Source of the DNA: an uncultured Porphyromonadaceae bacterium
GTDB lineage: Bacteria; Bacteroidota; Bacteroidia; Bacteroidales; Muribaculaceae
Length of the DNA: 41,968 nt
NCBI GenBank assembly: GCA_937892215.1
Contig: CALAVE010000066.1
Span: 1-41,968, forward strand
Direction: 5' to 3'
Shown here piece after piece: positions 22,056-30,303 of the stretch. The notes under the pieces are model-generated. The model did no database searches. It was given only the letters and a program-made list of their open reading frames with translations, and had not been told where the DNA came from. The position numbers and the translations under genes were made by a program. Position 1 is the stretch's first letter, and each line of letters opens with the position of its first letter.

Positions 22056-23477
22056 CTATCGCTTCACCACGCGCACGTGGGCCTTGGGGTAGCGAAGCAC
22101 CAGGCAACTGGCTTCGGTCAGTACCGTGGCATCTACGTTGCGCACGCCGCTCGCTTTCAGGTTCAGCGACTCGGTGCTGAACGGCACGTGGACGTACTTT
22201 TGCAGATAGTCGGGGTCTATGATTATTCCGTCGTCCTGACGACCGCACTCGTCGAACACCTCGCTCATCAGCACATACAGTGTCCCGAACTTGCTCCTCA
22301 GTTCAGTGAAGTCTATGCCCCACTTGGCCACGCTCTCACCGGCGGTTATCACCTTGGTGTAGTCTTGCTTGTTAAGCGCGCTTATCAGGCCGGAGCCGCC
22401 TATCAGCACCTTGCGCTTGCTGCCTGCGTTGCCGGTGAACGCGGTGCGCATCAGGTCCACTATCACGTCGCTGCTGAACGCGTCGTAGCCGAACTCTTTG
22501 CCTGCCTGACTCCAGATGCCGCCTGTGAGCATGATGCTCTCCTTCTTCACAGGGTCCCACACGCGGGCTTTCTTGCCGAAGAGGAACGATTTCTCCATGC
22601 CCAGGCGCATATCGTAAACCGCGGCTTCCTCCTGGTCGTTCAGGCTCCAGCCCACCTCCTTGTTGCTCAGGCGCTGCAGTGTGCTCTGCTCTATCTGCAT
22701 CTTGAAAATCTGGCAGAAGTTTTGCGCCTTCTGAGGCAGGGCCTCGAATTGTGGCGACATCACATCCAGTTCGGTTGCGGCGCGGCCCATCCTTATCAGC
22801 ACGGTTCCTGACTGGATTGTCGGCACGATGTTTGTATTGTTTTCGGTGTTCTTGCCGTTCACGGCCTCCACCATGATGCCGCCGCTCACGTCGTCACGGC
22901 CTATCACGTAGAGCACCAGTTCATGCTCGCTCTCGGTCGTTCCGTCGGCCTCATAGCCTTTCATGCCCTTCACCAGGATTGTGTCGCTTACGTCGAAGAT
23001 GCGATCCTGCTCAGTGTAGAGTTTTGGCTTGGTCGGGTCGGGCACATCGTCCTCGTCGTAGAGTTTCACGGTCTTGGCACTCGTTGGCTTGGTGTCCACG
23101 TTGTAGTAATCCACCACCATGCTCCCCGAGTGCTTGGCTCCGGCATGGCGCGACAGTTGGTCAATCGGGGTGGCCATCGGACGTATCTTCACTATCTCGC
23201 GGTCAATCTCGTTGAGCAGCAACTCGGGGGCCTCCTCTCGGGTCACATCGGTCGTGAGCGGACCGTCCACCACATGCTTGCCACCTTCCGTCCCGGGAAC
23301 CACCACGGCCGCCATCGCCAGTGCCGCTCCGCAACTTCCGCCTATGCAGCCGCATAGCAGCATCAGCAGCAACGTTATCACCACCATCAGAACCAGCGGA
23401 CGATGATTCTGAACCCACTTTGCCGTCTTCTTCACGGCCTTCCATGCGTTTTTCACGCTTTTCAGTAACTTTTTCAT
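22056..23477 (-). CDS. SU10/DUF5309-type phage major capsid protein homologue with a hydrophobic N-terminus
   Basis: A 473-residue protein. From about residue 60 it follows the HK97-fold SU10 capsid (DUF5309) pattern: VVDGPLTTDVTREEAPELL, NEIDREIVKIRPMATPIDQL (89-108), a long E-loop-like region, NFCQIFKMQIEQS (253-265), AVYDMRLGMEKSFLFGKKA (286-304), LTGGIW, KRKVLIGGSGLISAL (354-368) and FGTLYVLMSEVFDE (397-410). The first 54 residues are different: a lysine/tryptophan-rich amphipathic helix (1-27), then a hydrophobic segment (28-58) with LLCGC (40-44) that could be a lipobox or a membrane anchor. An internal ATG at residue 55 (position 23315, with GGAG upstream) would give a normal capsid start. 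No portal, terminase, protease or tail gene is near. It has its own promoter and terminator. Confidence 0.78.
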   Translation of the reverse strand: MKKLLKSVKNAWKAVKKTAKWVQNHRPLVLMVVITLLLMLLCGCIGGSCGAALAMAAVVVPGTEGGKHVVDGPLTTDVTREEAPELLLNEIDREIVKIRPMATPIDQLSRHAGAKHSGSMVVDYYNVDTKPTSAKTVKLYDEDDVPDPTKPKLYTEQDRIFDVSDTILVKGMKGYEADGTTESEHELVLYVIGRDDVSGGIMVEAVNGKNTENNTNIVPTIQSGTVLIRMGRAATELDVMSPQFEALPQKAQNFCQIFKMQIEQSTLQRLSNKEVGWSLNDQEEAAVYDMRLGMEKSFLFGKKARVWDPVKKESIMLTGGIWSQAGKEFGYDAFSSDVIVDLMRTAFTGNAGSKRKVLIGGSGLISALNKQDYTKVITAGESVAKWGIDFTELRSKFGTLYVLMSEVFDECGRQDDGIIIDPDYLQKYVHVPFSTESLNLKASGVRNVDATVLTEASCLVLRYPKAHVRVVKR

Positions 23478-23618
23478 GATAAAAAGAATTTAATTGGTTA
23501 ATAATTTCCTCGCTCAGCGCTACAGCGGATTTCCGCTCAGGCTTGAGTTCGGCTTGTTTTGTCTCGTTGGTGTCCTCCCTCTCGGTGGGCGGCTCACCTG
23601 TGCCTGAATTTCACGATG

Positions 23619-23650
23619 CAAAATTACTGCTTTCCGCACCCCCTTGTCAA
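23619..23650 (-). promoter_or_regulatory. Host-type promoter of the capsid-like gene
   Basis: On the minus strand TTG (plus 23648-23650), 21 bases and TAATTTTG (plus 23619-23626) form a Bacteroidetes promoter. The leader to the ATG at 23477 is about 135 nt and contains a small AGCGG-AAAT-CCGCT hairpin near 23523-23536. Confidence 0.6.
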
Positions 23651-23716
23651 TGCCATTTTCTAAACTGCCTTCCATGCACTCAAAAGCCGCTCTCCACGCG
23701 CTCTCCTTGAAACTCA

Positions 23717-23748
23717 TTTGGCGGTTACAATGTTTTTCCCTAATTTTG
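23717..23748 (+). promoter_or_regulatory. Promoter of the M28/S9 peptidase operon
   Basis: TTTG (23717-23720), 20 bases and TAATTTTG (23741-23748) form a near-ideal promoter. The expected start site is about 15 bases before the ATG at 23771, so the leader is very short. Confidence 0.7.
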
Positions 23749-23770
23749 TAATTCAATTCTATTCAGCATT

Positions 23771-24733
23771 ATGCACTTGGCTAAATTAACATCTTTTTTT
23801 CTCATAGGCGTCCTCTGTCTGGCTTGCTCCGGAAAGCGACCTGCCGACGCCGACAACGTGGCCGCGACGGCATCACGACCCGCTATAACATTCAACGCCG
23901 ATTCGGCATTGAACCTCGTTAGGGAACAGTGCGACTTTGGCCCGCGCGTGCCCGGAACACAGGCTCACGAACTCTGCCTGCAGTGGATTATGGACCGGGC
24001 AGCACAAGTAGGGGCCGAAGTCACCACACAGAAGGGCGTGGTCACCGCCTTCAACGGCGTTCCGCTTAACATCACTAACGTCATGGCCTCTTTCCTGCCG
24101 CAAAAGCAACAGCGGATTCTGCTGCTCGCGCACTACGACAGCCGACCCTGGGCCGACAACGACCCCAATCGCGACAACCGCAAGAAACCGGTTATGGGCG
24201 CCAACGACGGTGCGAGCGGCGTGGCGGTGATGCTGGAACTGGCGCGTGCGCTGCAGGGCTCCGACCTGCCGGTGGGCATCGACATGCTGTTTGTCGATGC
24301 AGAGGACTACGGCGACGCTGGCGATGACGCCTCGTGGGCGCTGGGCACTCAGTTCTGGGCCGGTAGCGACTTGGCTAAGGATTACCACCCCATGCACGCC
24401 ATCCTGCTCGACATGGTGGGTGCCACCGGCGCGCAGTTCGGCTTTGAATATTTCTCCATGCAGTATGCGGCGACCACGGCTTCGGCCGTGTGGGACGCGG
24501 CGGCAAGCGCGGGCTATTCGGCCTATTTCGTCAGAAAACCGTCGGGGGCTATCACCGACGACCACGTCACGCTCTGCCGGGCCGGAATCCCGTGCATCGA
24601 CATCATTGACCTGCGTGGCTCTGGTTTCTTCCCGCAGTGGCACACCGTGGACGACACCATACAGGTCATCGACCCCGCCACGCTCAAGGCTGTGGGCCAG
24701 TCGCTTGTGGCTTTCATCACTTCTCTCAATTAA
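23771..24733 (+). CDS. M28-family peptidase / glutaminyl-peptide cyclotransferase-like lipoprotein
   Basis: A 320-residue zinc-dependent enzyme exported as a probable lipoprotein (hydrophobic N-terminus then CLACSGK, Cys19; the lipobox is slightly irregular). Zinc and catalytic residues of M28 are in order: LAHYDSRP (His, Asp), GANDGASGVAVMLELAR (bridging Asp), FVDAEDYG (Glu-Asp), LLDMVG and WHTVDDT (His). The H-Y-D-S-R-P and E-D-Y-G blocks match the bacterial glutaminyl cyclase-like branch, which makes N-terminal pyroglutamate, better than the aminopeptidase branch. It is followed 43 bp later by a prolyl oligopeptidase, so the two may handle peptides in the periplasm together. Distinguishing cyclase from peptidase needs structural comparison. 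Confidence 0.87.
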   Translation: MHLAKLTSFFLIGVLCLACSGKRPADADNVAATASRPAITFNADSALNLVREQCDFGPRVPGTQAHELCLQWIMDRAAQVGAEVTTQKGVVTAFNGVPLNITNVMASFLPQKQQRILLLAHYDSRPWADNDPNRDNRKKPVMGANDGASGVAVMLELARALQGSDLPVGIDMLFVDAEDYGDAGDDASWALGTQFWAGSDLAKDYHPMHAILLDMVGATGAQFGFEYFSMQYAATTASAVWDAAASAGYSAYFVRKPSGAITDDHVTLCRAGIPCIDIIDLRGSGFFPQWHTVDDTIQVIDPATLKAVGQSLVAFITSLN

Positions 24734-24776
24734 CAGCCTCCCACATAAATCGCTAAAAATCAAAACTTTCTAAAAT

Positions 24777-26966
24777 ATGAAAAAAATTATAATGCTATCT
24801 TTAGTTTCAGCCTCACTGGCTATTTCCGCACAGGCTCAAATCAGTTACCCCGTGGCCGCTCGGGTCGATACCGTTGACAACTATTTCGGAACGCCGGTCC
24901 CCGACCCGTATCGCTGGCTCGAAGACGACAACAGTCCCGAGACTGAGCAGTGGGTGAAGCAGGAAAATCTTGTCACACAAAACTACCTCAAGAAAATCCC
25001 GTTCCGCGACGCAGTGAAAAAACGCATCACCGAACTCGCCAACTACGAGAAAATGGGCATCCCCTTCATGGTAAAGGACAACCTCTATTTCTTCCGCAAT
25101 GACGGGCTTCAGAACCAGTCTGTTCTCTACAAAGTGGACGAGGATTTCGTGAACGACCTCAAGGAGGGCAACATTCTGCTCGACGGGAAAAGGGTGAAAC
25201 TGAGCGAAATAGACCTTGCAACCTGCAAGACTAAGGTGATCCTCGACCCCAACACGCTCTCCGACGACGGAACCGTGGCTCTGCAGCAACTCAATTTCTC
25301 GCACGACGGCCGCTATCTGGCCTATGTCATCACGCGCAACGGCAGCGACTGGAACGAGATTTTCGTCCTCGACCTCATAAAAGGCGAGACTCTACCCGAC
25401 CACATCACCTGGGCTAAGTTCACCGACGCGCAGTGGCTCGGCGACGGCTTCTTCTACAGCGCCTACGATGCTCCCGAGGATGCCAAGTCCTCCAAAAATG
25501 AGTTCCACAAGGTCTTTTACCACAAACTCGGCACATTACAGTCGCAGGACTATGTGGAGTTCCGCAGCCACACCAATCCGCTGCTCTTCTATCAGGCATC
25601 GGTCAGCGACGATGAGCGCTATGTGTTCATGTGGGAAAGCGACGGCGACGGCAACATACTTTATGTCAAGGATTTGAAGGACAGCAACCCGCACTACGTC
25701 CAACTCACTCACAACATGAAATTCACTGCCAACCCCATCGGGGTGGACAACGGCAAAATCTACGTCCACACTAACCAAGATGCGCCTTGCTGGAAAATTC
25801 TTGCTTTCGACGCTCAGAACCTTGCCTACTCCAACGTTTCGGAATTTATCCCCGAAAAGGATTATGTGCTGGCAAGCGCACAGATGGCCGGCCACAAGTT
25901 CATCCTCAACTACGAGCGCGACGCTGCCTCGCACCCTTATCTCTACGACAAGGATGGACGCGAGATATGCGAGATTAAGTTGCCCACTTTCGGTTCTGCA
26001 TCTTTCTCCTCGAAGAACAACAGCCGCGCCGTGTTCTACAATTTCACGTCTTACACTTTCCCCACTTCCATCTATCGGTTTGACCTCGATTCGCATGACA
26101 GCAAACTGGCTTTCGCGCCTAAGGTGAAACTCAATCCGGCCGACTACGTCACCGAGCAGGTGTTCTATCCCAGCAAGGACGGAACCAAGATTCCCATGTT
26201 CCTCATTTATCGCAAGGGGCTCAAGCGCGACGGCAAGCGACCCACTTTCCTCTATGGCTACGGCGGTTTCAACATCTCCATGACTCCGGGCTTCTCCTAT
26301 AGCCGCACCCCGTTCGCCATGCTCGACATGGGCGGCGTCTGCGCCTACACCAATCTGCGTGGCGGCAGTGAATACGGCGAGAAGTGGCACGAGGCCGGCA
26401 CTCTGATGCAGAAACAGAACGTGTTCGACGACTTCATCGCGGCTGCCGAATATCTCATCAGCGAGAAATACACATGCCCCGCCAAGTTGGCCTGCAACGG
26501 TGGCAGCAACGGCGGCCTGCTCGTAGGTGCCGTGGTGAACCAGCGCCCCGACCTCTGGGCCGCGGCTGTGCCGCAGGTAGGCGTGATGGACATGCTCCGG
26601 TACCAGTATTTCACCATCGGATGGAACTGGGCACACGACTACGGACGCAGCGACGACAGCCCCGAGATGTTCCGCTATCTTAAAGCCTACTCTCCGTTGC
26701 ACAACATCAGCAACGACGGCACGCGCTACCCGGCCATTCTGGTCACCACAGGCGACCACGACGACCGAGTGGTACCGGCTCACTCGTTCAAGTATGCCGC
26801 CACTCTCCAGGCAAGCGACACCGGAAAGGCTCCCAAACTTATCCGCATCGACTCCAAAGCCGGACACGGACACAGCAAGCCCATATCCAAAATCATCGAT
26901 GAATACACCGATATCCAGTCATTTATCATGTATAACCTGGGCGTTAACTACAAGACGCACAAATAA
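24777..26966 (+). CDS. Prolyl oligopeptidase family S9 serine peptidase
   Basis: A 729-residue secreted enzyme with a signal peptide (ends about AQAQ, residue 21) that cleaves short peptides after proline, probably in the periplasm. The N-terminal PVPDPYRWLEDD block is typical of S9A. A seven-bladed propeller follows (about 80-440). The alpha/beta-hydrolase domain has FLYGYGGFNI, NLRGGSEYGEKWHEAG and the triad Ser577 (CNGGSNGGLL), Asp662 (HDDRVVP) and His697 (KAGHGHSK). Length is normal for the family. It is the second gene after the M28 lipoprotein and is closed by the hairpin at 26992-27030. Confidence 0.95.
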   Translation: MKKIIMLSLVSASLAISAQAQISYPVAARVDTVDNYFGTPVPDPYRWLEDDNSPETEQWVKQENLVTQNYLKKIPFRDAVKKRITELANYEKMGIPFMVKDNLYFFRNDGLQNQSVLYKVDEDFVNDLKEGNILLDGKRVKLSEIDLATCKTKVILDPNTLSDDGTVALQQLNFSHDGRYLAYVITRNGSDWNEIFVLDLIKGETLPDHITWAKFTDAQWLGDGFFYSAYDAPEDAKSSKNEFHKVFYHKLGTLQSQDYVEFRSHTNPLLFYQASVSDDERYVFMWESDGDGNILYVKDLKDSNPHYVQLTHNMKFTANPIGVDNGKIYVHTNQDAPCWKILAFDAQNLAYSNVSEFIPEKDYVLASAQMAGHKFILNYERDAASHPYLYDKDGREICEIKLPTFGSASFSSKNNSRAVFYNFTSYTFPTSIYRFDLDSHDSKLAFAPKVKLNPADYVTEQVFYPSKDGTKIPMFLIYRKGLKRDGKRPTFLYGYGGFNISMTPGFSYSRTPFAMLDMGGVCAYTNLRGGSEYGEKWHEAGTLMQKQNVFDDFIAAAEYLISEKYTCPAKLACNGGSNGGLLVGAVVNQRPDLWAAAVPQVGVMDMLRYQYFTIGWNWAHDYGRSDDSPEMFRYLKAYSPLHNISNDGTRYPAILVTTGDHDDRVVPAHSFKYAATLQASDTGKAPKLIRIDSKAGHGHSKPISKIIDEYTDIQSFIMYNLGVNYKTHK

Positions 26967-26991
26967 GGTGTTCAATTTTTCGGCAAATCTA

Positions 26992-27030
26992 AAATTATGC
27001 GTGATGCGCTTGCCGCATTACGCATAATTT
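26992..27030. terminator. Long hairpin between the peptidase and SDR operons, terminator
   Basis: AAATTATGCGTGATGCG (26992-27008) pairs with CGCATTACGCATAATTT (27014-27030), 17 positions with a single G-U type mismatch and a five-base loop. The symmetric A and T flanks make it usable in both directions. Its loop holds the -33 TTG of the next promoter. Confidence 0.75.
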
Positions 27031-27040
27031 AATATCTTTG
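27010..27040 (+). promoter_or_regulatory. Promoter of the SDR-HAD-ribF-upp operon
   Basis: TTG (27010-27012), a 20-base spacer and TATCTTTG (27033-27040) form a Bacteroidetes promoter that overlaps the upstream terminator hairpin. Confidence 0.6.
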
Positions 27041-27079
27041 CACTGACTCTTTTTTTCAAAATAAAAAACAGCAACCGAT

Positions 27080-27913
27080 ATGGACGCACAAAACCAGGCT
27101 CCGGTATTCATTGTCACAGGCGCTACCGACTCCACGGGAACCATTATTTCCAAGAGGCTCGCGGCACAGGGCAAACCGCTAATCATTGCCAGTTTCAATG
27201 AGCAGAGAGGAATTGATTTCGTAGCCAAACTGAAAGAGACTACTCTCAATCAGGACATTACATTCATCAGGCTTGACCTAAGTTCTTTTGCGGGTGTACA
27301 GAGTTTCTGCAACCGCATTAAGGAACTTAACAGGCCGGTGGCCGCGCTTATCAACAATGCCAGTTACATCTCCCGCCACAGTCAAACCAGCCCCGACGGA
27401 TACGAGAAGATTGTTCAGGTGAACTTCCTCAGCACAGTGCTGCTCACTCTGCAACTTGTGCCCCTTATGTCCGAAAATTCGCACATCATCTTCTCCACCA
27501 CTCTCTCGCGAAAACTGGTGTCGCTCCCCTACGAGTTCCCGGCCGTGAACAGTTTCATCCCGCCCACGGCCTACGCACAGAGCAAACTGGCGCTCACACT
27601 CATGTCAATCTACATCTCCACCGTGCTCCGTACCAAGCGTATCCACGTCAACTGCGTGAACCCGGGAATCATCAATTTGGGTGTGGCTCAGATGTCGAAG
27701 TGGCTTGAGTCTTTCGGCGACTACTACCAGATGGTCCACGACCCGTCGAACTGCGCCACAGCAGTTATCAGAGCTCTCGAATCGGCCGACACGGGTTTCA
27801 TCTTCAAGGGAACCGACACTCAGGTCAAGACCACAACCTACCTCAAGAACCGCGAGGTGTTCATCAGGCTTTGCAACGACACAATGCGACTTCTGAAAAA
27901 GCATTTACAATAA
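27080..27913 (+). CDS. Short-chain dehydrogenase/reductase family protein
   Basis: A 277-residue cytoplasmic NAD(P)-dependent oxidoreductase. The cofactor loop is TGATDSTG at 13-20 (classical TGxxxGxG, with Thr/Ser in place of two glycine-adjacent positions), followed by NNAS (the NNAG equivalent) and the catalytic YAQSK pair preceded by a serine (FSTTLSRK). The CVNPGII block follows the active site as in retinol-dehydrogenase-like members. The substrate is not predictable. It opens a probable operon with a HAD hydrolase (20 bp later), ribF and upp. No extra domain is present. Confidence 0.88.
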   Translation: MDAQNQAPVFIVTGATDSTGTIISKRLAAQGKPLIIASFNEQRGIDFVAKLKETTLNQDITFIRLDLSSFAGVQSFCNRIKELNRPVAALINNASYISRHSQTSPDGYEKIVQVNFLSTVLLTLQLVPLMSENSHIIFSTTLSRKLVSLPYEFPAVNSFIPPTAYAQSKLALTLMSIYISTVLRTKRIHVNCVNPGIINLGVAQMSKWLESFGDYYQMVHDPSNCATAVIRALESADTGFIFKGTDTQVKTTTYLKNREVFIRLCNDTMRLLKKHLQ

Positions 27914-27933
27914 CATCAACAAATCTTCAAAAA

Positions 27934-28578
27934 ATGACCGATAAAATGACCCCTGACAAAAACATCCGAAACCTGCTTTTCGACCTTGGAGGGGTCATTG
28001 TTGATATTAAGCGGGAGCGGTGCATCGCCGCCCTCAACGCGCTGGGCATGCACGATGCCGACAGCATGATAGGTCTTTACGAGCAGTCGGGACCGTTCCA
28101 ACTTCTGGAGCAGGGCAAGATTTCTCTCCCGGAATTTCGCGAGCAGATGAGGCCGCACTTCAGCCGACCCGTCACCGATGCCGAAATCGATGCCGCTTTC
28201 AGCGCTTTCATCGTGGGAATACCGCTGCCGCGACTCCAGGCTCTGCGCGAGTTGCGCACTCGCTACCGCACCTTCGTGCTCTCTAACACCAATCCGCTCA
28301 TGTTCCATGGCGTGATTGCGCGCTTTTTCGCACAAGAGGGACTGACAATCAGCGACTATTTTCACGGCGTGACGGTATCTTTCGAGGCCCGGGCCACCAA
28401 GCCCGACCCTAAGATCTTCCGCTATGCGGTGAACACAATGGGCATCGACCCGGACGAGACGCTGTTCTTCGACGACGGACAGACCAATCTCGACGCCGCG
28501 GCTCGCCTGGGATTCCACACATGCCTGGTGCCGCCGGGCACTGAGTACTACCACCTCATAAAACCTCTGGGACTATGA
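27934..28578 (+). CDS. HAD-superfamily hydrolase (IA, YihX-like)
   Basis: A 214-residue phosphatase-type HAD protein. I chose the ATG at 27934, just after the SDR stop, because residues encoded upstream of it overlap the SDR and look unrelated; ATG 27946 is another option. Motif I is LLFDLGGVIVD, with Asp17 as nucleophile and Gly instead of the second aspartate, as in the YihX/FMN-phosphatase branch. Motif II is FVLSNTNP, motif III ATKPDPKIF and motif IV FFDDGQTNLDAA. Its stop overlaps the ribF start (ATGA). The link to ribF makes an FMN, sugar-phosphate or nucleotide phosphatase attractive, but this is inference. Confidence 0.9.
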   Translation: MTDKMTPDKNIRNLLFDLGGVIVDIKRERCIAALNALGMHDADSMIGLYEQSGPFQLLEQGKISLPEFREQMRPHFSRPVTDAEIDAAFSAFIVGIPLPRLQALRELRTRYRTFVLSNTNPLMFHGVIARFFAQEGLTISDYFHGVTVSFEARATKPDPKIFRYAVNTMGIDPDETLFFDDGQTNLDAAARLGFHTCLVPPGTEYYHLIKPLGL

Positions 28579-29534
28579 TTGTGATTGGCGAAAACGACTC
28601 CCGGCCTCTTGGCCCTGTTATCGCCACAATAGGCTCGTTCGACGGTGTTCACCGCGGACACCGCTTCCTCTTTTCCATTCTCTGTGAGCAGGCTCGCTCC
28701 CGCGGCATGAAATCGGCCGTGGTGTCGTTCCATGAGCATCCGCAGCACGTGTTGCGCCCAGTCGCCAGCAAACTGCCGCTACTCACCCCGGGTGACGAGA
28801 AATTGGCCTTGTTTGAGGAACTTGGCTGCGACCACGCCATAATGCTACATTTCACGTCCGAACTCGCAGCGCTCTCGGCTCGCGAGTTTATGCGGCTGCT
28901 TCACGACCGATACGGTGTCACGGTGCTTCTCGCCGGATATAACCACCACTTCGGGCACCAGGCCGACATTACCCCCGACGAATACGCTGAGCAGGGCCGT
29001 CAAGTGGGCGTGGAAGTGACGCGCGCTCCTGAATTTCAGGCTCCCCTCGGGCTTAAAGTCAGTTCCTCGGCCATCCGCCGGCTACTGCAAGGCGGTGACG
29101 TGGCGCAGGCCGCCTCGCTGCTGGGACGGCACTACTCCATCTCCGGAACGGTTACCTCTGGACAGCACATTGGCACCGGGCTCGGCTTCCCCACGGCCAA
29201 CGTAGGCTCGCTCAGCCCGCTCAAACTCATTCCGGCACATGGCGCTTATGCAGCAGTTGCCATCACCGACGACGGGCTCTCTTTTCCCGCGATGGTCAAC
29301 ATTGGCACCCGCCCCACCGTGGCACAAGGAGACGCCACTGTGAGCATCGAGGCACACCTGATAGGCTTCGATGCCGACATATACGGCCGGCAGCTCACAC
29401 TCAGGTTCGTGGAGCGTCTGCGCGACGAGGTCCGGTTCAGTTCAGTCAGCCGGCTGGTCTCTCAGTTGGAAAGCGACCGGCGGCGGGTTTGCGAAATAAT
29501 AGGAAACATTGATTCAAACAGCATAATCAACTAA
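28575..29534 (+). CDS. ribF: Bifunctional riboflavin kinase / FAD synthetase
   Basis: A 319-residue cytoplasmic enzyme that makes FMN from riboflavin and then FAD. The N-terminal adenylyltransferase domain has GSFDGVHRGHRFLF (20-33) and the YNHHFGHQAD and SSSAIRRLLQGGD blocks. The C-terminal kinase domain has GTGLGFPTANV and the FPAMVNIGTRPTV strand. Length is normal for RibF. The start overlaps the upstream HAD stop by four bases, so translation is probably coupled. upp begins 13 bp after the stop. Confidence 0.96.
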   Translation: MIVIGENDSRPLGPVIATIGSFDGVHRGHRFLFSILCEQARSRGMKSAVVSFHEHPQHVLRPVASKLPLLTPGDEKLALFEELGCDHAIMLHFTSELAALSAREFMRLLHDRYGVTVLLAGYNHHFGHQADITPDEYAEQGRQVGVEVTRAPEFQAPLGLKVSSSAIRRLLQGGDVAQAASLLGRHYSISGTVTSGQHIGTGLGFPTANVGSLSPLKLIPAHGAYAAVAITDDGLSFPAMVNIGTRPTVAQGDATVSIEAHLIGFDADIYGRQLTLRFVERLRDEVRFSSVSRLVSQLESDRRRVCEIIGNIDSNSIIN

Positions 29535-29547
29535 AATCTAAATCAAT

Positions 29548-30204
29548 ATGGAAGTTATCAATCTTTGCGCCCAGAACTCTTTAGTTGGGCAATTTATGAG
29601 CGAAATTCGCGACAAGGACCTTCAGAAGGAGCGTCTTAGGTTCCGTACCAACATCCAGCGACTGGGCCAAATCATGGCCTACGAGATTTCTAAGCGTCTC
29701 GACTATCACGTGGTTGACACTCAGACGCCGCTTGGAGTGAAGCAGACAAGCGTCATCAAGGAGCAGGTGGTGCTCACCACCATACTCCGTGCCGGCCTGC
29801 CCTTCCACGAGGGGTTCCTCAGCTACCTCGACCAGTCGGAGAACGGTTTCATCTCGGCTTATCGCAAGTATATCGAGAAGACTAACGAGTTCAAAATCTA
29901 CATCGAGTACATGGCCTGCCCGCGCATCGACAATAAGACCGTGCTCGTAGTGGACCCGATGCTCGCCACCGGCTCGTCGATGGACCTTGCCTTCCAGGCA
30001 CTCATGACCAAGGGGCAGCCCAAGCACATCCATCTGGCAAGTGTCGTGGCCACCGACCAGGCCATTGAGTACATCAGCCAGCGTTTCCCCGAGAACAAGA
30101 CCACGCTCTGGACCTGTGACATCGACCACGAACTGAACGAGAAGTCGTACATCGTTCCCGGACTGGGCGACTGCGGCGACCTGCTCTACGGCGAGAAGGA
30201 ATAA
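29548..30204 (+). CDS. upp: Uracil phosphoribosyltransferase
   Basis: A 218-residue cytoplasmic enzyme that salvages uracil to UMP with PRPP. The PRPP-binding loop is VLVVDPMLATGSSM (132-145), and the uracil-binding C-terminus is PGLGDCGDLLYG. The TTILRAGLPFHEGFL block matches the family loop. It is the last gene of the operon that starts at 27080. After it, 30205-30303 holds no clear terminator. Confidence 0.95.
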   Translation: MEVINLCAQNSLVGQFMSEIRDKDLQKERLRFRTNIQRLGQIMAYEISKRLDYHVVDTQTPLGVKQTSVIKEQVVLTTILRAGLPFHEGFLSYLDQSENGFISAYRKYIEKTNEFKIYIEYMACPRIDNKTVLVVDPMLATGSSMDLAFQALMTKGQPKHIHLASVVATDQAIEYISQRFPENKTTLWTCDIDHELNEKSYIVPGLGDCGDLLYGEKE

Positions 30205-30303
30205 GCCATCGGCTCTCCACGCCGGAGCGCATCGCCACCTCCACCCCGCTCCATTAAGGCGCGGCTATTTCCACTGTTATTCACGCAAAAAACCATTACC
30301 ACT

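Noticed and set aside
23520..23756. 78-codon minus-strand frame upstream of the capsid-like gene
   Set aside because: The promoter of the capsid-like gene (23619-23650) lies inside it, its start is 15 bases from a divergent gene, and the product is arginine/serine-rich without a domain.
25536..26873. 445-codon minus-strand frame over the prolyl oligopeptidase
   Set aside because: Antisense shadow of a gene with an intact S9 catalytic triad.
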